Assembly: GCF_030295425.1 (NCBI RefSeq)
Contig: NZ_AP027081.1
Location: 2,959,001-3,023,000, forward strand
DNA: 64,000 bases
DNA from: Mesoterricola sediminis
GTDB lineage: Bacteria; Acidobacteriota; Holophagae; Holophagales; Holophagaceae
Reading direction: 5' to 3'
Position 1 is the first letter of the stretch. Every line of letters starts with the position of its first letter. A program made the translations under genes and the position numbers. Of the stretch, positions 26,406 through 33,804 are shown one piece after another. The notes under the pieces are model-generated. The model ran no database searches. It was not told the DNA's origin and worked only from the letters and a program-made list of their open reading frames with translations.

Positions 26406-26457
26406 ATCCTATGAAACGCGGAGGCGCGGAGGATCTCGCAGAGGGTCGCGGAGGAAA
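26406..26457 (+). repeat. Left arm of a ~50-bp inverted repeat flanking the GxxExxY gene
   Basis: The arm contains a 25-bp core (26415-26439) that is identical, in reverse complement, to 26949-26973. Similarity continues outward (ATCCTAT) and inward (GAGG-TCGCGGAG-AAAG) with scattered mismatches. The motif is a degenerate repetition of GCGGAGGCGCGGAG. It lies 34 bp after the transposase stop and 51 bp before the GxxExxY gene. Confidence 0.8.
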
Positions 26458-26508
26458 GCGCTCCTGGAACCTGCCACCTCCCAATGACACGTCCCAACGG
26501 GAGGCGTG

Positions 26509-26928
26509 ATGGGAAGGCATTGGGGAGAGGTCGACGGGGAGGATCATCCGCACAAGGAGATCACCCAGGCCATCATCGGTAAGGCCATCGAGATCCAGAA
26601 GGCTCTGGGGCACGGACTCCTGGAAGATCCCTACAAGGTCTGTCTGGCGCACTCCCTGAGACTGGCCGGCCATAAGGTGAAGCGGGAGGTTTTCCTGGAT
26701 ATCGAGTGGAGGGGGCTTGTGGTTGAGCGGGCCTACCGGCTGGATTTGCTGGTTGACGACCTCGTGGTCGTGGAGGCTAAGGCGGTCGAGAAACTGATGG
26801 ATGCCCACTTCGCGCAACTGAACACCCAGCTGCGTTTCAGCGGAATGGAGGTCGGCCTGCTCCTCAATTTCCGTCAGTGGCCTTTCAAAGACGGTGGAAT
26901 CAAGCGGGTGATACATCCAAGGGCTTGA
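26509..26928 (+). CDS. GxxExxY protein (PDDEXK_3 nuclease-like superfamily)
   Basis: 139 residues from an ATG with GGGAGG just upstream. The name-giving motif GLLEDPY (G-x-x-E-x-x-Y) lies in the first third, in GHGLLEDPYKVCLAHSL. A PD-(D/E)xK-like core follows: a Asp in YRLDLLVDD, then VVVEAKAVEKL supplying the E-x-K pair, and the C-terminal NFRQWPFKDGGIKRVI typical of the family. The fold suggests nucleic-acid cleavage, but no activity is established for the family as far as I know. It is the passenger gene of the IS and is bracketed by long inverted repeats, which suggests that it belongs to its own mobile unit that landed in the IS. All key residues are intact although the neighbouring transposase is broken. 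Confidence 0.88.
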   Translation: MGRHWGEVDGEDHPHKEITQAIIGKAIEIQKALGHGLLEDPYKVCLAHSLRLAGHKVKREVFLDIEWRGLVVERAYRLDLLVDDLVVVEAKAVEKLMDAHFAQLNTQLRFSGMEVGLLLNFRQWPFKDGGIKRVIHPRA

Positions 26929-26932
26929 TCCT

Positions 26933-26984
26933 TTCTCCGCGAGCCTCAGCGAGATCCTCCGCGCCTCCGCGTTCCAATAGGATG
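26933..26984 (-). repeat. Right arm of the ~50-bp inverted repeat flanking the GxxExxY gene
   Basis: This is the reverse complement of the left arm at 26406-26457, with a perfect 25-bp core at 26949-26973 and partial matches on both sides. It begins within 5 bp of the GxxExxY stop codon. Transcripts through both arms could fold into a large stem around the gene. Confidence 0.8.
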
Positions 26985-27096
26985 CTGCGAATGCGCGGCG
27001 CCATCAGGCACTGCAGCACAGACTCACTATTCCAGCTCCTCCATGCTCCGGCACGGATGGGTATTAGCCATTACTATCCTAGATTACGAACACAGC

Positions 27097-30000
27097 CTAG
27101 ACGGCGGCGCCGTCCACGAAGCGGTCCACGGCGGCCCACGCGGGGTCCCCGGCCGGGAGGAGATCCTGGCACCGGCCCCGCAGCTCCACGCGGATCTCGT
27201 CCCGGGTCAGGCCGTGGGGGTTCCAGACCCCCTCGGCCTCGGCCCAGGCGCCGAGGGCGTCCAGGTGCTCCTGCTTGAGCCCGGCGGGGACGCCCTGGGC
27301 GAGGAGCCGCCCGATGTCGCCCTCCGCGGCCGCGAGGGCGGGGAGGAACTTCTCCTTGGTGGCGCGGCGGTAGGTCCCCAGGGGGGCCTCCAGCAGCTCC
27401 CGGGGCGCGAGGCGTCGCCCCAGGTTGGCGGCCAGGAGCCGCTGGGCGGTCTCCAGGACCTGCAGGGTGGCCAGGACGCGGGGATAGGGCGCCCCCTCCA
27501 TCTGGCGCGCGTGGCGCCGGAGGAGGCCCAGGGTGTCGATGGGGATGGCCAGCCACTGGGCCAGCAGGTCCTCCTCGCCCGGCACGAGCACGAGCCAGGG
27601 GTGCTGCCGCGACAGGTCCACGTGCACCGCCGGGCCCGGCAGGCCCAGGTCCCGGGCGTAGGCCTCCAGCCCGCGGCCCGCCGGGGCCGGCACCTCGGGG
27701 CGGGGCCGCACCTCGACGGGGCGCCGCGCCGCGGCGGACTTCCGGCGGACGGCGGCGAGGTCCACCACGCGGACCTGGTCGCCGGCGATCTCCCGCCACC
27801 GGTTCACCTCGTCCATCTGGGCGGTGAAGTAGAAGACCTGCCGGCCCGTGGCGGCCAGGGCCAGGACGGCCCGGACGATGTCGCCGCTGCGGGCGTCGTC
27901 GCTGTTCCCCAGGATCTCGTCCAGGAAGAGGGGGAGCCGCAGGGTCTCCTCCTTCTCCACGAAGGCGAGGCGCACGGCGAGGAGGAGCTGGACCCGGGTG
28001 CCCTCGGAGAGCTGGTCCAGCTCCAGCCGCGTGGCGCCCTCCCGCGCCAGGAAGCGGCCCTCGGTGAAGGTCAGCTCGTACCGGCCCGTGAAGGCCAGGA
28101 AATGGTCCGAGGCCCGCTGCAGGACCGGGGGCCGGTCCAGGGTGTCCGCGAGGCGGGCCTGGCGGTCCAGGACGAGGGCCAGCGCACGCCGGGACAGCAG
28201 CCCCAGCCGCTGGTCCTCCAGGGCCCGCAGGGTCTCCTCATGCCGGGCCGCGGCCGAGGCCAGCTCGGCCTGGGTGGCGTAGGCCTTCAGGGCCACCTTC
28301 GCCTTCAGGAGCTCCTCCCGCCGGGCCTCCAGGGCCCCGAGCTCTTCCTGGAGGCGGCCCAGGTCGGCGGCGAGGGCGTCCCGGCGCGCGTCCAGGGCCG
28401 CGAGGCGGTCCGCGGGAGGCTCGGCGGGATCCAGGAAGGGCGCGGCCTCCGCGGGGAGCCCGGCCCCCGCCCGCAGGTGGGCCAGGAGGGTGGCGTCCGC
28501 CGCCTCGAAGGCGTCCTGGAGGGGCCGCCAGTCGGCCCAGGCCCGCACCAGGGCCTCCAGGCCGGCCGCATCGGGGGCGCCGTAGTCGGCCAGGAGCTCC
28601 GCCAGGGCCGCCCCGGCCCGGACCTCCGCCGCGCCGGCGGCGTCCAGGTCGCGATCCAGGTCCAGCCGTTCCCGCTGGAGGTCCAGGGCCCGGCGCAGGG
28701 GCGCCAGGGCCGCTTCCAGGGCCGCCCGGGGCTCCGGGTCCGCCGGCAGGGCGAAGCCGCCCAGGAAGGTCCGGACCTCGGCCTCCAGGGCCGTCCAGGC
28801 CGTCTGGCGGGCCTGTGCGGCCGCACGGGCGGTATCCTGCCGGACGCGCAGCCCCTGCAGGGTGCGCACCTCCTCCACGACGAGCCGGAGGTAGCCTTCC
28901 ACGTCCAGGAGGGCCGGCCCCTCCCCCAGGCCGGGCACGGCACGGCCCTGGTCGGCGAGGAGCCGTCGCCGGCTTTGGCGGGCGGCATCGGCGGCGTCGT
29001 CAGCCGTCCGCAGGAGCTGGTCCAGGCGCTGGCGGTCGAGCCAGGCGGCCTCCTGGGCCAGGAGGTCCTCCAGGCGCAGGCGCACCGCCGGGGCCTCCCA
29101 GGCCAGGTCCCCCACGCCCGCGCCCGCCAGGTCCGCCTGGAGGGCCAGGCAGGCCCGCTCCTCCTCCGCCAGGGAGAGGAAGGTCGAGGGGTCCTGCCGA
29201 ACGAGGGCCTGAAGGGCGTACCCCAGGGCCGCGAGGCCGGCGAGGGCCAGGAGGCCGCCCGCGGCCACCTGCCCCTTGGCGAGGGTGAAGGCCGCGGCCG
29301 AAAGGGCCACCAGCGCGGCCGCCGAGGCGCCGGCGATGGCCGGGGTGATCCGGCGCAGGGGCAGGTCGCGGCCCAGGGCCTCGCGGCGCGCCTGGCGCCG
29401 GGCATCGGCCGCCAGCCAGGCTTCCAGGAGGCGGAGGACCCGGGCCCGGGAGGCGGCGGGGGCCTCGGGCAGCCGCCGGCGCAGGTCCGTGGCCAGGGCG
29501 GTCCAGGCCGCCTGTTCGGCCCGGGCGTCCTCCAGCGCGTGGGCCAGCGTGGCCGCTTCGGCCAGCATCCGGTCCGTGATCGGCGGGAGGGTCTCGCCCA
29601 CCGCCCCGAGCCAGGGGGCCGATTCGGCCCAGGCCCGGAGGGCCTCGCCGGCCGCGCGGGCCTCCTCTCCGGCCGCGGCCAGGGCCTCGCCCTGGAGGAG
29701 CAGGTCGTCCAGGAGCTTCTGGGCCCGGGCCAGGTCCCCGGGGCTCGGATCCCGGGCCAGGGCCAGGGCGGCGCGCTCGGCCATCCGGCCTTCCCGCCTC
29801 GCCTCCAGGGCGCGGGCCGCGTCCCCGGCCTCCGCCAGGGCCTGCCGGCGGGCCTTCAGGTCCCCGGCGGTGCGGGGATGGATCGTCCGGAGGCGCGGCG
29901 CCGCCTCCCCGAAGGGCAGCAGGGGGGCCTCGCAGCGGATCCGGGCGGCGGCGGCCTCCAGGGCGCGGTCCAGGGCCGCGATGCGGGCGCAGGCCTCGCG

Positions 30001-30624
30001 GAGGCCGGTCTCCCGGTCCAGGCTGGCCTGGAGGGCCTCGATGCGCGCCTCCAGGTCCCGGTCCTCGCTCTGGGCGCGGCGCTTCTCCTCCAGGGCGGCC
30101 CAGGCCGACCGCTGCGCGTCCAGGGCGGCGTTGCGGCCCCGCACCAGCACGTCGGCGGCGGGGTTCACGGCCCGGCGCAGGGCCTCCAGATCCACCCCGT
30201 GCACCTCCCGGGCCAGGGCCTGGCTGAACTCGCCCTTCCCGTCCTGCTCCCCGGCCTCCCGCTGGAGCAGGTCCTGGAGGGCCACCTGGTAGCGGCTCCG
30301 GAGGGCCGCGCCCTTCCCGGGCCGGGGCGGCAGGGACGCGCCCGCGGGGTCCTGGGCCTCCAGTTCCTCCAGGTGGCGGGACCGGGACTCGGGGGCGCCG
30401 CCCACCTCCACCCGCGCCTCCAGGTGGACGCCGGGGCCCGCGGCCAGGTCGGCCCACAGGAGGAGCTGCATGGCGCGGCCGAGGGTGGACTTGCCGATCT
30501 CGTTGGGACCGTGGATCACGTTCACGCCCGGACCCAGGCCCTCCACGGAGAACCCTTCCGCGTAGGGGAATCCCGGCATGGCGCGGACGTGGACGTCGGT
30601 GAAGCGGAAGGCGGGTTCAGGCAT
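27097..30624 (-). CDS. SbcC/YhaN-like AAA ATPase of DNA-end processing
   Basis: 1175 residues; ATG overlaps the stop of the preceding nuclease gene by 8 nt. The N-terminus carries a Walker A motif in VIHGPNEIGKSTLGRAMQ (residue about 40), typical of SMC/Rad50-like proteins. Long Ala/Arg/Glu/Leu-rich coiled coils make up the middle, with two short hydrophobic stretches (ALVALSAAAFTL, then GGLLALAGLAALGYAL, about 440-480) as in YhaN-type proteins. The C-terminal half contains the signature and Walker B-like region LSEGTRVQLLLAVRLAF and LPLFLDEILGNSDDARS. After about residue 1000 there is an unusual extra domain of about 170 residues. With the preceding metallophosphoesterase it should act like SbcCD/Mre11-Rad50. 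The stop codon is formed with the TA duplicated by the IS. Confidence 0.82.
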   Translation of the reverse strand: MPEPAFRFTDVHVRAMPGFPYAEGFSVEGLGPGVNVIHGPNEIGKSTLGRAMQLLLWADLAAGPGVHLEARVEVGGAPESRSRHLEELEAQDPAGASLPPRPGKGAALRSRYQVALQDLLQREAGEQDGKGEFSQALAREVHGVDLEALRRAVNPAADVLVRGRNAALDAQRSAWAALEEKRRAQSEDRDLEARIEALQASLDRETGLREACARIAALDRALEAAAARIRCEAPLLPFGEAAPRLRTIHPRTAGDLKARRQALAEAGDAARALEARREGRMAERAALALARDPSPGDLARAQKLLDDLLLQGEALAAAGEEARAAGEALRAWAESAPWLGAVGETLPPITDRMLAEAATLAHALEDARAEQAAWTALATDLRRRLPEAPAASRARVLRLLEAWLAADARRQARREALGRDLPLRRITPAIAGASAAALVALSAAAFTLAKGQVAAGGLLALAGLAALGYALQALVRQDPSTFLSLAEEERACLALQADLAGAGVGDLAWEAPAVRLRLEDLLAQEAAWLDRQRLDQLLRTADDAADAARQSRRRLLADQGRAVPGLGEGPALLDVEGYLRLVVEEVRTLQGLRVRQDTARAAAQARQTAWTALEAEVRTFLGGFALPADPEPRAALEAALAPLRRALDLQRERLDLDRDLDAAGAAEVRAGAALAELLADYGAPDAAGLEALVRAWADWRPLQDAFEAADATLLAHLRAGAGLPAEAAPFLDPAEPPADRLAALDARRDALAADLGRLQEELGALEARREELLKAKVALKAYATQAELASAAARHEETLRALEDQRLGLLSRRALALVLDRQARLADTLDRPPVLQRASDHFLAFTGRYELTFTEGRFLAREGATRLELDQLSEGTRVQLLLAVRLAFVEKEETLRLPLFLDEILGNSDDARSGDIVRAVLALAATGRQVFYFTAQMDEVNRWREIAGDQVRVVDLAAVRRKSAAARRPVEVRPRPEVPAPAGRGLEAYARDLGLPGPAVHVDLSRQHPWLVLVPGEEDLLAQWLAIPIDTLGLLRRHARQMEGAPYPRVLATLQVLETAQRLLAANLGRRLAPRELLEAPLGTYRRATKEKFLPALAAAEGDIGRLLAQGVPAGLKQEHLDALGAWAEAEGVWNPHGLTRDEIRVELRGRCQDLLPAGDPAWAAVDRFVDGAAV

Positions 30625-31930
30625 GATCGCCCTCCAGGCGGCGGATCTCGCCGAGGATCCGGAGGGCGGCCGCGAGGACCTGCTCCCGGGCCCAGTCCCC
30701 CGTGCCGGTGGCTGGATCGCGCAGCACGTCGCGGATCCCGGCGTAGGCCGGCAGGCTCCGGCTGCGCCGCTCCTCCCGCAGGATCTCCCCGGCCAGCTCC
30801 CGGGCCTCCGCGTCCTCCTCGCCGCGCCGCAGGGCCAGCACCATGCGCGCCAGCCGCCCGCAGGCGTCCTTCCGCACGGACCACGCCTCCAGGGGCAGTT
30901 CGGGATCGGTGGCGTCCTCCACGGCCAGGACGCGCACATCCACCTCCTCCAGGCGCCGCCAGGCCTCCAGGTCCTCCCGGATCGCGGCCAGGGCCGCGCC
31001 GGCGTCGCAGCGCCCCGCGAGGCGCACCTGGGCGTAGAGGACCTCCAGGCGCGGGTTCCCCCCCAGCACCGCCCGGAGGTGGCCGAGAAGGGCCCCGTGG
31101 ATGCGGGCCGCGAGGGTGGCGGGGGTGCCTTCGCCCGCCTCCAGGGGCACCTCCACCCGGTCCACGCGGACGGGGGCCGGCGCGAGGACGGGCCCCAGGA
31201 CGGCCCCGTCCCGGGCCTCCAGCAGCCAGCACCCGTGGGCGCCGCGCTCCGTGGCGCGGAGCGGCACCGGGGAGCCGCAGTAGAAGTGCCGGGCGCCGTC
31301 CCCGCCCGTGGGGGCGTGGATGTGGCCCAGGACCCACCGGTCCACGGGCGCGGCCTCCAGCTCCGCCGAACGGAGGGGGCCGTAGATGCTGCCCGGGACG
31401 TCCACGTCCCCGTGGAGGAGGCCCAGGAGGGGCCGCTGGGCGCGCACGGGACGGAAGTCGGCCAGGGGGCTCGAGGCGCAGCGCGGGGCCGAGAAGGACC
31501 ACCCCGCGAGCCACACGGTCTCCCCGTCCCGGGTGAAGGGCTCCTCCGTCCAGCGGGAGGCGATGCGGGCCCCGTCGAGCTCGCAGCCCAGGAGGCGGAA
31601 GGCGGCGCCGCCATGAGCCGCGGGCTCCCCGCCCAGGGCCTGGTGCAGGCGCGGGAAGACCTCGGAATCGTGGTTGCCGGCCACGGCCGTCACGGCGATG
31701 CCGGCCTCCAGGAGCCGGGCCACCCCGTCCCGCAGCGGCTGCCAGGTCTCCAGGAACTGGTTGTCGCTGTCGATCACGTCCCCGGCCAGGAGGACCAGGG
31801 CCGGGCGCTCCCGCAGGGCCGTCGCCACGACGAAGTCCCAGGCGGTGCGGTGCGTGAAGGCGCCTCCGGGCGGGGCCGGCAGGGCCGGGATGCGGCCCAG
31901 GTGGATGTCGGAGGCGCAAAGGATCTTCAT
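30617..31930 (-). CDS. SbcD/YhaO-like metallophosphoesterase nuclease
   Basis: 437 residues; ATG overlaps the recD stop (ATGA). The N-terminal calcineurin-like phosphoesterase domain shows all metal-binding motifs: SDIHLG (7-12), LAGDVIDSDN, AGNHDSE, LLHGDVDV and LGHIHAP. These coordinate two Mn ions in Mre11/SbcD nucleases. The C-terminal 200 residues, with short helices and a DNA-binding-like cap, match the size of YhaO (about 400 residues) better than SbcD. It overlaps the ATPase gene by 8 nt (ATGCCTGA), so equimolar production of the two subunits is likely. It should process DNA ends or hairpins together with the following ATPase. Confidence 0.85.
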   Translation of the reverse strand: MKILCASDIHLGRIPALPAPPGGAFTHRTAWDFVVATALRERPALVLLAGDVIDSDNQFLETWQPLRDGVARLLEAGIAVTAVAGNHDSEVFPRLHQALGGEPAAHGGAAFRLLGCELDGARIASRWTEEPFTRDGETVWLAGWSFSAPRCASSPLADFRPVRAQRPLLGLLHGDVDVPGSIYGPLRSAELEAAPVDRWVLGHIHAPTGGDGARHFYCGSPVPLRATERGAHGCWLLEARDGAVLGPVLAPAPVRVDRVEVPLEAGEGTPATLAARIHGALLGHLRAVLGGNPRLEVLYAQVRLAGRCDAGAALAAIREDLEAWRRLEEVDVRVLAVEDATDPELPLEAWSVRKDACGRLARMVLALRRGEEDAEARELAGEILREERRSRSLPAYAGIRDVLRDPATGTGDWAREQVLAAALRILGEIRRLEGDHA

Positions 31931-33804
31931 AGGCGAGCCTGGAGGCCGGTGTCGCGGCGCGTGGGATGGTTGGCGGCCCAGACGACCTGGGCCTCCCCGC
32001 CCACCAGCGTAACGCCGGCCTTGGCCCGGGTGACGGCGGTGTAGAGGAGTTCCCGGGTGAGGGCCGGATGGTCCCCGGCGGGGAGGACGATGGCGATGCG
32101 CTGGTACTCCGAGCCCTGGGCCCGGTGCACGGTCATGGCGTAGCTCAGCTCGATCCGCCCCCGCAGGGCCTCCACGGGCCAGGCCCGCCAGCCTTCCGGC
32201 CCCTCGAAGACGGCCGCCTGGCGCAGCTCCTCCCCGAAGCGCACGCGCAGCACCAGCCCCTGGTCGCCGTTGAAGAGCCCCCGCCGGTAGTCGTTGGCGG
32301 TCATCAGGACCGGCTCCCCGGGCAGGAAGGGGGTCTCCGCCCGCAGGCCCCCGCCGGTGACGGGGTGCATCCACCCGTGGAGGAGGGCATTGACGGGCTC
32401 CATGCCCCGCAGGTCCGCCGCCTCCCGCAGGGCGCAGAGGATCCGGAAGGCGCGGTGGTGCTCGAAGAGACGGGCGATGGCGTCGGCGTCGCCCTCCCGC
32501 CACCCCTCGGGCCCCAGGGCGTAGGCGCGGTTCGCCAGCTCCCGGAAGCCGTCCAGGGCGAGGACAACCTCGTCGAACCAGCGGCGCAGGAAGGGCCGGA
32601 GCCCCTCTGGGCCCGGGTGGAGCCGCTCCACCCCCTGCCCCGTCCAGGCCGCCAGGTCCGGCAGGACGCGGATGCCGGCGGGCTCCTGCGCGAGGGCCTC
32701 CCCCTGGAGGCCGGCGGCCACCTCGAGGATGAGGCCGCCCTGGGCGTCGCCCCGGCGCATGCGGTAGTTCTCGTGCAGCCAGCTGGTGCGGTCCGGCAGG
32801 GCCGCCACCAGGTCCCCGAAGGCGGCGCCGCTCTCCACGCTCGGCAACTGGCGGGCGTCGCCCAGGAGGACGATGCGGGTCCCGGGGGCCAGGGCCTGGA
32901 AGAGCCGGTCCATGAGCTCCTGCCCGATCATGGAGGCCTCGTCCACGATCACGGCCCGGAAGGGCAGCGGGGCCTCCGCGTTCCGCCGGAAGGTCCCGGG
33001 GCCGGGGTGCCACTCCAGGAGGCGGTGGAGGGTGCGCGGCTCCGGGAAGCGGGCCAGGATCTCCCGTTCCGGCGCCTCCTGGGCCCGCACGCGGGAGAGG
33101 CCGTCCAGGAGGGCCTCGCCCATGCGCTGCGCGGCCTTGCCGGTGGGCGCCGCGAAGGCGATGTCGGGGAGGCCGAGCCCCTGGCGCACCAGGGCCCGCA
33201 GGAGGGCCACGAGGATCGTCGTCTTGCCCGTGCCCGGTCCGCCCGTGACCAGGGCCAGGGGCCGTCCCAGGGCGCCCTCCACGGCCCGGCGCTGGGCCCC
33301 GTCCAGGGGCACGGGGTCCGTGAAGAGCGCGTCCGGCACGGGCAGCGGCGGCGGGAGGGGCGTGGCGTCCACCGCCCGCAGCCGGTCCCGGAAGCGCACC
33401 TCCGCCGCCCGCAGGCGGTGGGTGTACAGGTGGCCGTCCTCCGCCACCAGGGGGCGGGCCTCGCCGGGACCGCCGGCCACCCGGGCCAAGCGGGGATCGG
33501 CCAGGAAGGCCGCCACGTCCAGGCCGGGGAAGCCGCAGGCGCGGAGCAGGTCCGCCGCCGCGCTGCCCTCGGCGGGCCGGAGCGGCAGACGGGTGTGGCC
33601 CTGGGCCTGGGCCGCCAGGAGGGCGAGGGCCACCGCGGCGAGGGCCCGGCGGCCCTCCGCGTCCAGGTCCGGGGGGACCAGGGCCAGCTCCAGCGCATGG
33701 ACGGCGTGGGCCTCCTCCAGGCCCTGGGCCCGGAGGATCCGGAGCAGCGCCGGGGGCAGCAGGGCCCGCGCCGGGTGCCGGTCGAGGATGCCGGTCTCAG
33801 CCAT
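31927..33804 (-). CDS. recD: Exodeoxyribonuclease V alpha subunit (RecD)
   Basis: 625 residues, the usual RecD size. It is a 5'-3' SF1 helicase of the RecBCD complex. Visible motifs: Walker A GGPGTGKTTILVALL (about 190), FAAPTGKAAQRMGEAL, motif II VIVDEASMIGQELMDRL, motif III LLGDARQLPSVESGAAFGDL, and the late YAMTVHRAQGSEYQRI with LYTAVTRAK. The N-terminal region (1-180) is the family-typical RecB-binding domain. It overlaps recB upstream by 8 nt (ATGGCTGA) and the phosphoesterase gene downstream by 4 nt. Confidence 0.94.
   Translation of the reverse strand: MAETGILDRHPARALLPPALLRILRAQGLEEAHAVHALELALVPPDLDAEGRRALAAVALALLAAQAQGHTRLPLRPAEGSAAADLLRACGFPGLDVAAFLADPRLARVAGGPGEARPLVAEDGHLYTHRLRAAEVRFRDRLRAVDATPLPPPLPVPDALFTDPVPLDGAQRRAVEGALGRPLALVTGGPGTGKTTILVALLRALVRQGLGLPDIAFAAPTGKAAQRMGEALLDGLSRVRAQEAPEREILARFPEPRTLHRLLEWHPGPGTFRRNAEAPLPFRAVIVDEASMIGQELMDRLFQALAPGTRIVLLGDARQLPSVESGAAFGDLVAALPDRTSWLHENYRMRRGDAQGGLILEVAAGLQGEALAQEPAGIRVLPDLAAWTGQGVERLHPGPEGLRPFLRRWFDEVVLALDGFRELANRAYALGPEGWREGDADAIARLFEHHRAFRILCALREAADLRGMEPVNALLHGWMHPVTGGGLRAETPFLPGEPVLMTANDYRRGLFNGDQGLVLRVRFGEELRQAAVFEGPEGWRAWPVEALRGRIELSYAMTVHRAQGSEYQRIAIVLPAGDHPALTRELLYTAVTRAKAGVTLVGGEAQVVWAANHPTRRDTGLQARL

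Larger units (their letters stand above)
25629..27097. mobile_element. IS5/IS427-like insertion sequence, 1469 bp, with a GxxExxY passenger gene
   Basis: The terminal inverted repeats are GGCTGTGTTCGGAATCTA (25629-25646) and its reverse complement at 27080-27097, matching at 17 of 18 positions. TA follows each outer side (25627-25628 and 27098-27099), as expected for a 2-bp TA target duplication. Inside are a transposase of IS427 type, broken by a frame change and internal deletion, and about 700 bp of extra DNA with the GxxExxY gene. Family members of this group are normally about 0.8-0.9 kb, so this copy is almost double length. The right end lies in the stop codon of the sbcC/yhaN-like gene. 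With a damaged transposase it can move only if helped by another copy. Confidence 0.82.

Noticed and set aside
27043-31536. Very long open frame on the plus strand opposite the SbcC-like gene
   Set aside because: It is a by-product of high GC in the third codon position of the real gene. It shows low-complexity Gly/Gln/Arg composition and no motif.
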